Below are positions 1 through 6,442 of a stretch of DNA of 8,586 nt, piece by piece. Origin of the DNA: Bacillota bacterium (GTDB lineage: Bacteria > Bacillota_E > Symbiobacteriia > Symbiobacteriales > Symbiobacteriaceae); assembly GCA_003242675.1 (NCBI GenBank), contig QGVE01000118.1, positions 1-8,586 of the forward strand, written 5' to 3'. Each line of letters starts with the position of its first letter. Position 1 is the stretch's first letter. Both the position numbers and the translations under genes were made by a program. Under the pieces are notes generated by a model. The model was not told where the DNA came from and made no database searches. It worked only from the letters and a program-made list of their open reading frames with translations.

Positions 1-203
1 TCGGGGTCGCAGCGCCCGATCTCCCGGAAGGCCCGGATGAAGGCTTCCTGCACGATGTCGTCGGCCAGGTGGGGGTCCTGGACGACGACAAACGCCGTCT
101 GGTACGCCTGCAGCCGGTACGCGTGGTAGAGCGACGCCATGGCTTCGCGGTCGCCGCGCTGGGCGGCCAGGATCCGCTCCCGGTCGTGCACCGAATCCCC
201 CAT
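1..203 (-). CDS. ECF-type RNA polymerase sigma factor, N-terminal part (cut by window edge)
   Basis: Sixty-seven residues of an extracytoplasmic-function sigma factor are visible; the rest lies beyond position 1. The opening (RILAAQRGDREAMASLYHAY) and the DDIVQEAFIRAF segment at about residues 48-59 match sigma-70 region 2, the core-binding and -10-recognition part of ECF sigmas. The ATG at 203 follows an in-frame TGA three codons upstream and has no clear ribosome site. A GTG at 191 is preceded by GGGGGA about 4 nt away and would give MHDRERILAAQ, closer to usual ECF starts, so the true start may be 191. The gene lies downstream of the suf operon on the same strand but behind a strong terminator, so it is probably transcribed separately. 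No anti-sigma gene is visible. Family assignment is firm; the regulon is unknown. Confidence 0.88.
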   Translation of the reverse strand, partial: MGDSVHDRERILAAQRGDREAMASLYHAYRLQAYQTAFVVVQDPHLADDIVQEAFIRAFREIGRCDP

Positions 204-269
204 TCTGTCGGTTCACTGAACATACACATCATCGGGCTTCAATGGTTCAGCGCCCCACCCGGTGCGGGG

Positions 270-304
270 AAAAAGAGAGCAGCCCGCTATACAGGCTGCT
301 CCCT
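270..304 (-). terminator. Intrinsic terminator of the suf operon
   Basis: Read on the minus strand, an 8-bp perfect stem (GAGCAGCC pairing with GGCTGCTC, plus-strand 277-284 and 294-301) can be extended by G-C, G-U and A-U pairs. It is followed directly by TCTTTTT (276-270). This is a classic rho-independent terminator oriented to stop transcription from the suf operon before the sigma-factor gene. A small hairpin with 6-bp arms (304-318, TGCGGT / ACCGCA, 3-nt loop) sits just upstream of it. Confidence 0.85.
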
Positions 305-367
305 GCGGTGAAACCGCAAGTTGGCTGACGCCTGAAGTCGGAGCAACAGAGCCTCCAAAGCAAGTGA

Positions 368-412
368 AGCCGTCGGGGCGCCAAGCCGTGCTGCTTGTTC
401 GCCTCGACGGCT
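368..412 (-). other. Stable hairpin just after sufT
   Basis: An inverted repeat pairs AGCCGTCG (368-375) with CGACGGCT (405-412), and inside it GGCG (377-380) with CGCC (400-403), leaving one mismatch and a loop of about 19 nt. It begins 7 nt past the sufT stop codon and has no T-tract, so it is more likely an mRNA 3'-end protecting stem or an auxiliary terminator than the main one, which lies about 70 nt further on. The remainder of the 204-419 gap shows nothing else convincing. A TGAACC motif (minus strand, 249-244) resembles an ECF -35 element, but no matching -10 is clear. Confidence 0.55.
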
Positions 413-419
413 CCTGCGT

Positions 420-734
420 TCAGATCAACCCCATCTGCCGGGCCTTCTTCAGCCGCTCGCTCATCCGGTCCGGTGTCCACGGCGGCTCCCAGACGAACCG
501 CACGTCGACCTGGTTGACGCCGGGGATGGACTTCAGCGCGGCCTCCACCTGCATCTGGATCAGGGGGCCGACCGGGCAGCCCGGGTACGTCAGCGTCATG
601 TCGATGCCGACGTTGTTGTCCTCGGTGATCTCCACGTCGTACACGAGCCCCAGGTCCACGATGTTCACCCGGAGCTCCGGGTCGTTGACCCGCTCGAGCA
701 CCTTGAGGACCTGCTCCTTCGTGATCTGCGCCAC
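420..734 (-). CDS. sufT: SufT-type Fe-S assembly factor (DUF59/MIP18 family)
   Basis: A 104-residue single-domain protein of the MIP18/PaaD-like (DUF59) family, which helps mature Fe-S proteins. SufT-type members are commonly attached to suf operons, and in Staphylococcus aureus SufT matters when Fe-S demand is high. Family marks are visible: DPELRVNIVDLGLVYDV near residues 18-34, the TYPGCPVG turn with the conserved cysteine C53, and a C-terminal WEPPWTPDRMSE (82-93). The length is normal for the stand-alone family. The start is GTG at 734, with GGAGGTG (750-744) 9 nt upstream; that ribosome site overlaps the end of the Rieske gene, so the two are probably translationally coupled. It is the last gene of the suf operon, followed by hairpins and a terminator. 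A general metal-sulfur assembly role outside the suf pathway is possible, but the context favours SufT. Confidence 0.9.
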   Translation of the reverse strand: MAQITKEQVLKVLERVNDPELRVNIVDLGLVYDVEITEDNNVGIDMTLTYPGCPVGPLIQMQVEAALKSIPGVNQVDVRFVWEPPWTPDRMSERLKKARQMGLI

Positions 735-740
735 CGGTGC

Positions 741-1046
741 TCACACCTCCACCAGGATAGCATTCCCCTGCACGACCACCGGGTACGTCTCCACCGGGGT
801 GACGGCCGGGAGGGTGAGCGCCTTCCCGGTGCGGATGTCAAACCGGGCTCCGTGCAGCGGGCAGGCCACCTGGTCGCCCATCAACTGGCCCTCGCAGAGC
901 GAGGCCTCCGCGTGGGTGCAGGTGTCGCCGATGGCGTAGAACCCGTCCTCCAGGTGGAAGACGGCGATCGGACGGCGCTTCACCAGCACCCGCTTGCACC
1001 TGCCGGGGGGAATCTCGCCGAGCTCTGCGACCTTGACCAGGGCCAT
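741..1046 (-). CDS. Rieske [2Fe-2S] ferredoxin
   Basis: A 101-residue single-domain soluble Rieske protein, likely cytoplasmic since no signal or membrane segment is seen. The two cluster-binding motifs are intact: C43-T-H45 and C62-P-L-H65, expected to ligate a [2Fe-2S] cluster through two cysteines and two histidines. It resembles the ferredoxin subunits of non-heme oxygenases and nitrite reductase small-subunit-like proteins. No oxygenase partner is present; it sits between sufB and sufT. Rieske ferredoxin genes inside suf clusters are also seen in actinobacteria, so it may supply electrons for assembly or be a co-regulated client; neither role is shown by sequence. The ATG start at 1046 has GGAGGT (1061-1056) 9 nt upstream, placed immediately after the sufB stop. 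Confidence 0.93.
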   Translation of the reverse strand: MALVKVAELGEIPPGRCKRVLVKRRPIAVFHLEDGFYAIGDTCTHAEASLCEGQLMGDQVACPLHGARFDIRTGKALTLPAVTPVETYPVVVQGNAILVEV

Positions 1047-1061
1047 GACGATGCGACCTCC

Positions 1062-2462
1062 TTAGCCGACCGAGCCCTCCATCTCCATCTCGATCAGCCG
1101 GTTCAGCTCGACCGCGTACTCCATCGGCAGCTCCTTGGCGAAGGGCTCGATGAAGCCCATCACGATCATCGCCATGGCCTGCTCCTCGGAGAGACCGCGG
1201 CTCATCAGGTAGAACAGCTGCTCCTCGGAGACCTTGGAGACGGTGGCCTCGTGCTCGATGGTGACGCTGGAATTCTTGATGTCCATATACGGGATGGTGT
1301 GCGACTCGGAGCCGTCGTCGAAGATCAGGGCGTCGCACTCCACCTTCACCTTGGCCCGCTCGGCCTCCGGCTCCACCCGGATGTGGCCCCGGTAGGTGGT
1401 GTTGCCCCCTTCCCGGGAGATCGACTTGGACGTGATGCGGGACGAGGTGTCGGGGGCGAAGTGGTAGATCTTCGCGCCGGCGTCCTGGATCATGCCCTTG
1501 GAGGCGACGGCGATGGAGATGACCTCGCCGCGGGCCCGCGGGCCCATCAGGTAGATCGCCGGGTACTTCATCGTGACCTTCGAGCCGATGTTGCCGTCGA
1601 CCCACTCCATGACGGCGTCCTCGTAGGCCACGGCCCGCTTGGTCACCAGGTTGTAGACGTTGGTGGACCAGTTCTGGATCGTGGTGTACCGGCACCGGCC
1701 GCCCTTCTTCACGATGATCTCCACGACCGCCGCATGCAGCGAGTCGCTGGAGTAGATGGGGGCGGTGCAGCCCTCGACGTAGTGCACGTTGGCGCCTTCA
1801 TCGACGATGATCAGCGTCCGCTCGAACTGGCCCATGTTCTCCGTGTTGATGCGGAAGTAGGCCTGCAGCGGGATCTCCACCGTGACGCCCGGCGGCACGT
1901 AGATGAAGGAGCCGCCCGACCAGACGGCCGTGTTCAGGGCCGCGAACTTGTTGTCCGTCATCGGCACGACGGTGCCGAAGTACTGCTTCACGATGTGGGG
2001 GTACTCCCGCACGGCGGTGTCCATGTCGCAGAAGAGGACGCCCTTGGCCTCGAGGTCCTTCCGGATGTTGTGGTAGACGACCTCGGACTCGTACTGCGCC
2101 GAGACGCCGGCCAGGAACTTCCGCTCCGCCTCGGGGATGCCCAGCCGGTCGAAGGTGCGCTTGATCTCCTCGGGCACCTCATCCCAGGACCGGCCCTTGC
2201 GTTCGGTGGCGCGTACGAAGTAGTGGATGTTCTGGAAGTCGATCCCCGAGAGGTCGACGCCCCACGTCGGCAGCGGCTTGGAGTGGAAGACCTCGAAGGC
2301 CTGCAGCCGGATCTCCCGCATCCAATCGGGCTCGTTCTTGAAGCGGGAGATCGACTCGACGATCTCACGGGTCAGCCCCTTCTCGGACTTGAAGACGTAG
2401 TTCTCCGGGTCGCGGAACCCGTATTTATACTCACCGACGATGTCGCGCGGCTGGCTAACCAT
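1062..2462 (-). CDS. sufB: SufB, Fe-S cluster scaffold subunit
   Basis: A 466-residue SufB, full length for the Firmicute type. It is the scaffold subunit of the cytoplasmic SufBCD complex, where clusters are built from sulfide and iron before transfer. Recognisable segments are [14 protein letters not shown] at the N-terminus, [13 protein letters not shown] (181-193), the beta-helix core with [10 protein letters not shown] (228-237), and the C-terminal [20 protein letters not shown] block. C376 (in [18 protein letters not shown]) and H404/E405 (in EHEAT) fall where I align the functional Cys405 and His433/Glu434 of E. coli SufB; that alignment is from memory. The ATG start at 2462 has GGAGGGG 6 nt upstream and overlaps the end of sufU by 8 nt. 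Assignment is very secure; the paralogue SufD lies earlier in the same operon. Confidence 0.97.
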   Translation of the reverse strand: MVSQPRDIVGEYKYGFRDPENYVFKSEKGLTREIVESISRFKNEPDWMREIRLQAFEVFHSKPLPTWGVDLSGIDFQNIHYFVRATERKGRSWDEVPEEIKRTFDRLGIPEAERKFLAGVSAQYESEVVYHNIRKDLEAKGVLFCDMDTAVREYPHIVKQYFGTVVPMTDNKFAALNTAVWSGGSFIYVPPGVTVEIPLQAYFRINTENMGQFERTLIIVDEGANVHYVEGCTAPIYSSDSLHAAVVEIIVKKGGRCRYTTIQNWSTNVYNLVTKRAVAYEDAVMEWVDGNIGSKVTMKYPAIYLMGPRARGEVISIAVASKGMIQDAGAKIYHFAPDTSSRITSKSISREGGNTTYRGHIRVEPEAERAKVKVECDALIFDDGSESHTIPYMDIKNSSVTIEHEATVSKVSEEQLFYLMSRGLSEEQAMAMIVMGFIEPFAKELPMEYAVELNRLIEMEMEGSVG

Positions 2463-2922
2463 TCGCGTCCCCTCCTTTGTACTCCTTGATCCCCTCTTCC
2501 AGGCAGTGCCAGGCGAGGGTCGCGCATTTGATGCGCACGGGGAACTTGCTGACGCCCGAGAGCGCCTGAAGCTCGCCGAGGGCCTTGTAGTTGCCCTCCT
2601 CGCCCTGGATCATCCGGTAGAAGCTCTGCATCAGTTCCTGGGCTTCTGCCAGCGTCTTCCCCTTCAGGGCGACGGACATCATGGACGCGCTGGCCATCGA
2701 GATCGAGCAGCCGCGCCCGTTCCACTTGACGTCCCGGATCCGGCCGTCCTGGTCGAGATCGACCTGCACCTCGACGTCGTCGCCGCAGGTGGGGTTGTGC
2801 AGGTGCTTCTTCAGCACTGCATGCTCCACCGCGCCCTTGTTGCGGGGCTTCTTGTAGTGATCGAGGATGACCTGCTGGTACAGAGCGCTCAGGTTCACTG
2901 GATGCCGAGCTTCGCTATTCAT
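2455..2922 (-). CDS. sufU: SufU, zinc-dependent sulfurtransferase partner of SufS
   Basis: A 155-residue SufU that accepts persulfide sulfur from SufS and passes it to the SufBCD scaffold. The Gram-positive zinc site is intact: C46 and D48 in NPTCGDD, C72 in [14 protein letters not shown], and C133 in [11 protein letters not shown]. The stretch of about 20 extra residues between the second and third cysteines that separates SufU from IscU-type scaffolds is present (about 87-125). N-terminal [17 protein letters not shown] is a strong family mark. The ATG start overlaps the sufS stop as ATGA (2922-2919), with AAAGGAG (2940-2934) 11 nt upstream inside sufS, indicating translational coupling. Presence of SufU and absence of SufE and SufA places this among Gram-positive SUF systems. 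Confidence 0.97.
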   Translation of the reverse strand: MNSEARHPVNLSALYQQVILDHYKKPRNKGAVEHAVLKKHLHNPTCGDDVEVQVDLDQDGRIRDVKWNGRGCSISMASASMMSVALKGKTLAEAQELMQSFYRMIQGEEGNYKALGELQALSGVSKFPVRIKCATLAWHCLEEGIKEYKGGDANG

Positions 2923-4145
2923 AGTCCGAAGAACTCCTTTGCGTGGAGGATCGACTCGACCAGGCGGTCGACCTCTTCACGGGTGTTATAGATATAGAAG
3001 CTCGCCCGGTTCGTGGCCGGCACATCCAGGATCTCCATCAGCGGCTGGGCGCAGTGGTGGCCCACCCGGATGGCGATGCCGTCGGCGTTGAGCACGGCGG
3101 ACAGGTCGTGGGGATGGATGCCCGCCACGTCGAAGCTGATCAGCCCCGCCCGGGGCTGCCGGGGACCGAAGAGCCGCACGCCGTCGATCGCGGAGAGCCG
3201 CTCCCAGGCGTACTCGGTCAGCGCCCGCTCGTGGGCGTAGACGTTCTCCATCCCGAGCGCGGACAGGTAGTCGACGGCCACCCCGAAGGCGATGAAGTCC
3301 GCGATGTTCGGGGTGCCGGCCTCGAACTTCGCCGGGGGAGCCGCCCACTTCGCACCGGTGAGATGCGCCTCGGAGATCATCGAGCCGCCGAAGTAGGTCG
3401 GCTCCATCTCCTCGAGCAGCTCCATCTTGCCCCAGAGGAAGCCGGTGCCGGTGGGCGCGAGCATCTTATGCCCGGCGACGGCGATCCAGTCCGCGTCCCA
3501 GTCTACCACGCTCACCGGCATGTGCGGAACCACCTGCACGGCATCCACCGCGACCTTCGCCCCGACCTGGTGGGCCTTGGCCACCATCTCCTTGACCGGG
3601 TTGATGGTGCCCAGCACGTTGGAGGCGGCGGAGAAGGCGACGAAGCGGACGTTGCCCTCGCTGAGCAGCCGGTCGTAGTGCTCCTGGTTCAGGGTGCCGT
3701 CGGGCAGGAGCTCGATATACTTGATCTGGGCGCCCGTCGCGAAGGCCGCCTGCTGCCAGGGGAGGAGATTGGAGTGGTGCTCCATCCCCGAGGTGACGAT
3801 CACATCGCCCGGGCGGAGCCGGTGGCGCAGCCAGCCGTAGGCGATCAGGTTCAGGGCCTCGGTCGCGTTCCGGGTGAAGACCACCTGGTTGGGCGAGGGC
3901 GAGCCGATGAAGCGGGCGATCTTCGCCCGGGCCTCCTCGTAGGCCTCTGTGGCCCGCTCGGCCAGGGTGTGGATGCCGCGGTGGACGTTGGCGTTGTAGT
4001 GCTCATAGTATTCGACAAGGGCCTGGATCACCTGGCGCGGCTTCTGCGTCGTCGCCGCGTTGTCCAGGTAGGCCAGGGGATGACCGTTCATCTCCTGATG
4101 GAGAATCGGGAAGTCCTGCCGGATACGGGCCACATCCAGGGCCAC
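2919..4145 (-). CDS. sufS: SufS, cysteine desulfurase (group II)
   Basis: A 408-residue PLP-dependent cysteine desulfurase that removes sulfur from L-cysteine as an enzyme-bound persulfide, releasing alanine; its usual partner in this operon type is SufU. The cofactor lysine is K227 (AGHKMLAPTG), the PLP-stacking histidine H124 lies in MEHHSN, D201 and Q204 lie in DAVQVVPH, and the persulfide cysteine is C365 in RVGHHCAQPLM, the short active-site loop typical of group II enzymes. RASFYIYNT (380-388) is the conserved substrate-binding end. The start is GTG at 4145, touching the preceding sufD TAG with no gap; AAGGTG lies 6 nt upstream. All catalytic residues are present, so it should be active. 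A selenocysteine lyase role is a known side activity of the family, but the context points to SUF. Confidence 0.97.
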   Translation of the reverse strand: MALDVARIRQDFPILHQEMNGHPLAYLDNAATTQKPRQVIQALVEYYEHYNANVHRGIHTLAERATEAYEEARAKIARFIGSPSPNQVVFTRNATEALNLIAYGWLRHRLRPGDVIVTSGMEHHSNLLPWQQAAFATGAQIKYIELLPDGTLNQEHYDRLLSEGNVRFVAFSAASNVLGTINPVKEMVAKAHQVGAKVAVDAVQVVPHMPVSVVDWDADWIAVAGHKMLAPTGTGFLWGKMELLEEMEPTYFGGSMISEAHLTGAKWAAPPAKFEAGTPNIADFIAFGVAVDYLSALGMENVYAHERALTEYAWERLSAIDGVRLFGPRQPRAGLISFDVAGIHPHDLSAVLNADGIAIRVGHHCAQPLMEILDVPATNRASFYIYNTREEVDRLVESILHAKEFFGL

Positions 4146-5294
4146 CTAACTCACCTTCTCTCCCATGAGGCGCTTCATCTCGTCACGCAGTTCCTCGACG
4201 GGAATCTGCTCGAGCACCGGGGCCAGGAAGGCCAGGACGAGCATCCGCACGGCCTCCTGCCGGGTGAGGCCGCGGGCCATCAGGTAGAACAGCTGCTCCT
4301 CGTCCAGCTGGCCCACCGTCGCCGCGTGGCCGGCCCCTTCGACCTCGTGCTCGTTGATGATGAGGGCCGGGATCGAGTCGGCCCGGGCGGTGCGCGAGAG
4401 GACCAGCGCCTGCTGCCGCTGGAACGTCTTCGCGTGCTTGGCGGCGCGGTTGATCTGGCCGTTGCCCCGGAAGACGGCGTGGGCGTGGCCGGAGAGCACC
4501 CCGCGGCCCAGGATGTCCGACTGGCTGTAGGAGCCGTTGTGGATCTGCGCGGCGACGATGTCCTGGTGCTGGTGGCCGTTGGCGGCGAAGACGACCTTCA
4601 GGTTGGACTGGGCGCCGTCGCCGGCCACGTCGTTCACGATCTCGGACCGCACCAGCGAGCCGCCGAACTCCCCGCCGGCCCAGTCCAGCGTCGCGTCCTT
4701 CCCCATCCGGCCGCGGCGGAACACGAAGGCCCAGGCGTCCTGCGAGTGGTTCTGCAGGTAGCCATACCGCACCCGGGCGCCCTGCTGGGGGAAGACCTCG
4801 ACCACGGCGACGCTGAGGTAGTCGCCGGTGCCTTCATACCGCTCCAGCAGCGTCACCTCGGCGTTGTCCTCGGCGATGACGAGGGTGTGCAGGTACTGCG
4901 CCTCGCCGTCCCGGGCCTCGTAGACGACCTCCAGCGGCTCCGGGATCACGACCCCGCGGGGCACATAGAGGAGCACGCCGCCGTTCAGGTGGGCCGCCTG
5001 GGCGGCGGTGAGCAGGTTCTGGTCCATCGGGAAGAGCTGGCCGAGGTACCGCTGGACCAGATCCGGGTGCTCGGCCGCGGCGTCCAGCAGGTTGGCGAAG
5101 ATCACGCCCTCGGGCACGCTGCCCTTCAGCGTCACCCGGGCCGTGGTCGGCCGGTACTGGAGGACGTCCAGCCCCTCCAGGGAGGTGCGCCGCCACGCCT
5201 CATCGGTCTTGGCCGGGAGCGAGAGCGTCCCCGTCAGCGTCTGGGCGGCCTTGCGCCGCTCCTCCAGGAACCGGGGTTCGGTGACCGTGGGCAT
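4146..5294 (-). CDS. sufD: SufD, Fe-S cluster scaffold subunit
   Basis: A 382-residue SufD, paralogue of SufB and member of the SufBCD complex, thought to help iron entry and cluster formation. The beta-helix region is recognisable (LNGGVLLYVPRGVVIPEPLEV near 103-123; LGRGVLSGHAHAVFRGNGQINR near 262-283), as is the C-terminal SufC-contacting block [22 protein letters not shown] (322-343). H323 sits where I align the functional His360 of E. coli SufD. The protein is on the short side for the family and contains no cysteine at all; the position before this His that is often CS in relatives reads AG here. The ATG start at 5294 lies 3 nt after the sufC stop, with GGGGGTG about 9 nt upstream inside sufC. 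Confidence 0.95.
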   Translation of the reverse strand: MPTVTEPRFLEERRKAAQTLTGTLSLPAKTDEAWRRTSLEGLDVLQYRPTTARVTLKGSVPEGVIFANLLDAAAEHPDLVQRYLGQLFPMDQNLLTAAQAAHLNGGVLLYVPRGVVIPEPLEVVYEARDGEAQYLHTLVIAEDNAEVTLLERYEGTGDYLSVAVVEVFPQQGARVRYGYLQNHSQDAWAFVFRRGRMGKDATLDWAGGEFGGSLVRSEIVNDVAGDGAQSNLKVVFAANGHQHQDIVAAQIHNGSYSQSDILGRGVLSGHAHAVFRGNGQINRAAKHAKTFQRQQALVLSRTARADSIPALIINEHEVEGAGHAATVGQLDEEQLFYLMARGLTRQEAVRMLVLAFLAPVLEQIPVEELRDEMKRLMGEKVS

Positions 5295-5297
5295 GCG

Positions 5298-6083
5298 CTA
5301 CTTCACCCCCGCCTCGGCCGCCTCGTCCTCGACGCCGAGCTCGGCCTTGATCCAGTCGTAGCCCTTCTTCTCGATCTCCAGCGCGAGCTCGGGCCCGCCG
5401 GTCTTCACGATGCGGCCGTCCATCAGCACATGCACCACGTCAGGCTTGATGTGATCGAGGATCCGGTGATAGTGCGTGATCACGATGGCGGCGAAGTTCG
5501 GGCCGCGCATGGAGTTGACCGCCTTGGCCACGACCTTCAGCGCGTCGATGTCGAGGCCGGAGTCGGTCTCGTCGAGGATGGCGACCTTCGGCTCCAGCAG
5601 GAGCATCTGCAGCATCTCGTTGCGCTTCTTCTCGCCGCCGGAGAAGCCCTCGTTCAGGTAGCGGCTGGCGAAGGACTCGTCCATCTCCAGGAGCTTCATC
5701 TTCTCGGCCAGCTTCTCCTGGAAGTCCCACACCGAAATCTCCTCGCCGCGCACGGCGTTCACGGCCTGGTGCAGGAAGTTCGCCACGGTGACGCCGGACA
5801 CCTCGAAGGGGTACTGGAAGGCGAGGAACAGGCCCCCCTTGGCCCGGTCGCTGACTTCCATCTCCAGCAGGTTCTGGTCGCCGAGCATCACCGTGCCCTC
5901 GGTGACCTCGTAGTGGGGGTGGCCCATCAGCGCAAAGCCCAGGGTGGTCTTGCCGGCGCCGTTGGGCCCCATGATGGCGTGGATCTCCCCCGGCTTCACG
6001 TCGAGGTCAACGCCCTTCAGGATCTCCTTGCCTTCGATGCTCACATGCAGGTTCCGCACGGTCAGCGGGACGCCAGTGGTCAC
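5298..6083 (-). CDS. sufC: SufC, ATPase of the SufBCD complex
   Basis: A 261-residue ABC-type ATPase without membrane segments that binds SufB and SufD and powers cluster assembly in the cytoplasm. All nucleotide-binding motifs are intact: Walker A GPNGAGKT (39-46), Q-loop FQYPFE (89-94), the SufC-type signature FSGGEKKRNE (147-156), Walker B VAILDETDSGLD (167-178) and H-loop H204 in ITHYHR. I start it at GTG 6083, because AAAGGAG (6100-6094) lies 10 nt upstream and the protein then begins close to the usual MTVRNLHVSIEGKEIL family start. The frame stays open upstream to an ATG at 6290, but those 69 residues resemble no SufC N-terminus and overlap the promoter region. It is the first gene of the operon. 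Confidence 0.96.
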   Translation of the reverse strand: MTTGVPLTVRNLHVSIEGKEILKGVDLDVKPGEIHAIMGPNGAGKTTLGFALMGHPHYEVTEGTVMLGDQNLLEMEVSDRAKGGLFLAFQYPFEVSGVTVANFLHQAVNAVRGEEISVWDFQEKLAEKMKLLEMDESFASRYLNEGFSGGEKKRNEMLQMLLLEPKVAILDETDSGLDIDALKVVAKAVNSMRGPNFAAIVITHYHRILDHIKPDVVHVLMDGRIVKTGGPELALEIEKKGYDWIKAELGVEDEAAEAGVK

Positions 6084-6093
6084 GATCGCACTA

Positions 6094-6100
6094 CTCCTTT
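6094..6100 (-). promoter_or_regulatory. Ribosome binding site setting the sufC start
   Basis: AAAGGAG on the minus strand, 10 nt before the GTG at 6083. It is the only strong Shine-Dalgarno match near the sufC N-terminus and decides against the open-frame extension to 6290. Confidence 0.75.
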
Positions 6101-6162
6101 CACACTCGCAAAAGAATTGTTTCCATATAAGTGCACTTGCTGCAGAGGCCGAGAGGCGTGCA

Positions 6163-6183
6163 ACCGGCCCCAGCGCTGCCGGT
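6163..6183 (-). other. Hairpin in the suf leader
   Basis: ACCGGC (6163-6168) and GCCGGT (6178-6183) can form a 6-bp GC-rich stem with a 9-nt loop in the roughly 200-nt untranslated leader predicted for the suf mRNA. No T-tract follows, so it is not an obvious attenuator, and I recognise no riboswitch family in this leader. Confidence 0.35.
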
Positions 6184-6226
6184 CCGAGCACTCCCTGGGA
6201 CAGAATTCCAGTTCCGCTGTACACAC

Positions 6227-6256
6227 TTGTTTTACACTGTGGATACAGTGTAAAAT
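6227..6256 (+). promoter_or_regulatory. Probable promoter of the SufR-like regulator gene
   Basis: TTGTTT (6227-6232), an 18-nt spacer and TAAAAT (6251-6256) read as a sigma-A type promoter on the plus strand, with a good -10 and a weak -35. It almost coincides with the perfect palindrome 6230-6255, so a protein bound there would block it. The implied leader to the GTG at 6443 is about 180 nt, which is long; a weaker -10 candidate TATAGA near 6375-6380 is an alternative. Confidence 0.45.
6230..6255. promoter_or_regulatory. Perfect inverted repeat, probable SufR operator 1
   Basis: Arm TTTTACACTGT (6230-6240) and its exact reverse complement ACAGTGTAAAA (6245-6255) flank a 4-nt GGAT spacer: 11 of 11 positions match, in an AT-rich island within GC-rich DNA. 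The core can be written ACACT-N8-AGTGT. It lies between sufC and the divergent regulator gene, overlaps the regulator's probable promoter, and lies about 35-60 nt inside the predicted suf transcript. Half-sites of the ACACT type are reported for mycobacterial SufR, which fits, but I cannot check the exact consensus here. Confidence 0.8.
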
Positions 6257-6295
6257 AGGCGCGTACCAGAGAATGCCGGTTCAAGCTCACGCCTC

Positions 6296-6325
6296 ATTGT
6301 ATGGACCCGATTTACACTGTGTCAA
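6296..6325 (-). promoter_or_regulatory. Main suf operon promoter
   Basis: On the minus strand a consensus TTGACA (6325-6320), an 18-nt spacer and TACAAT (6301-6296, five of six to TATAAT) form the best sigma-A promoter in the window. Transcription would begin near 6288-6290, giving a leader of roughly 205 nt before the sufC GTG at 6083. The -35 element lies inside the second, degenerate operator copy at 6311-6334, consistent with direct repression. Confidence 0.72.
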
Positions 6326-6334
6326 TAGTGCTTA
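6311..6334. promoter_or_regulatory. Degenerate second operator copy at the suf -35
   Basis: TTTACACTGT (6311-6320) repeats exactly ten bases of the left arm of the perfect palindrome. After the same 4-nt spacing comes ATAGTGCTTA (6325-6334), matching the expected right arm at 6 of 10 positions and keeping the AGTG core, so both sites share ACACT-N8-AGTG. The two sites lie 80 bp apart start to start. This copy covers the suf -35 box, so the regulator could repress suf from here, probably with lower affinity than at operator 1. Confidence 0.6.
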
Positions 6335-6388
6335 CAGGTCTGTTCCGAGATTTTTAACCGAGAGGTGTCATAAGTATAGACGTGCGCC

Positions 6389-6420
6389 GCTGCCAGCGGG
6401 TAACGGACGACCCCGGCAGC
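6389..6420 (+). other. Hairpin just before the regulator's ribosome site
   Basis: GCTGCC (6389-6394) pairs with GGCAGC (6415-6420), and within it GGGT (6398-6401) with ACCC (6410-6413), with a small asymmetric internal loop. It ends 6 nt before the purine-rich ribosome site and could affect translation or mRNA stability of the regulator. No ligand-binding RNA family is recognised. Confidence 0.35.
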
Positions 6421-6426
6421 CCGGAT

Positions 6427-6437
6427 GGGGGAGGGGG
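6427..6437 (+). promoter_or_regulatory. Purine-rich ribosome site deciding the regulator start
   Basis: The run of G and A (GGGGGAGGGGG) directly follows the ATG at 6425 and precedes the GTG at 6443. It can serve only the GTG as a Shine-Dalgarno sequence, while no similar site precedes the ATG. Confidence 0.55.
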
Positions 6438-6442
6438 AGAGT

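Noticed and set aside
204..419. A riboswitch or small RNA in the gap between sufT and the sigma factor
   Set aside because: The stems are explained by a terminator and 3'-end hairpins of the suf mRNA; no known riboswitch core could be matched by eye.
852..2489. A 545-codon open frame on the plus strand opposite sufB
   Set aside because: It is the same type of GC-driven shadow, with composition unlike a protein family, and it opposes a canonical sufB.
6129..6138. Ten-base palindrome AAGTGCACTT in the suf leader as a third operator
   Set aside because: It has a different half-site arrangement (AGTG facing CACT with no spacer), is short, and could arise by chance.
6233..6284. A second minus-strand suf promoter using TTGAAC and TATTTT
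   Set aside because: The spacer is about 21 nt, too long; the TTGACA-N18-TACAAT promoter is far better.
6084..6290. N-terminal extension of SufC to an ATG at 6290
   Set aside because: The extra 69 residues resemble no SufC, the frame crosses the operator region, the ATG falls at the predicted transcription start, and a proper ribosome site serves GTG 6083.
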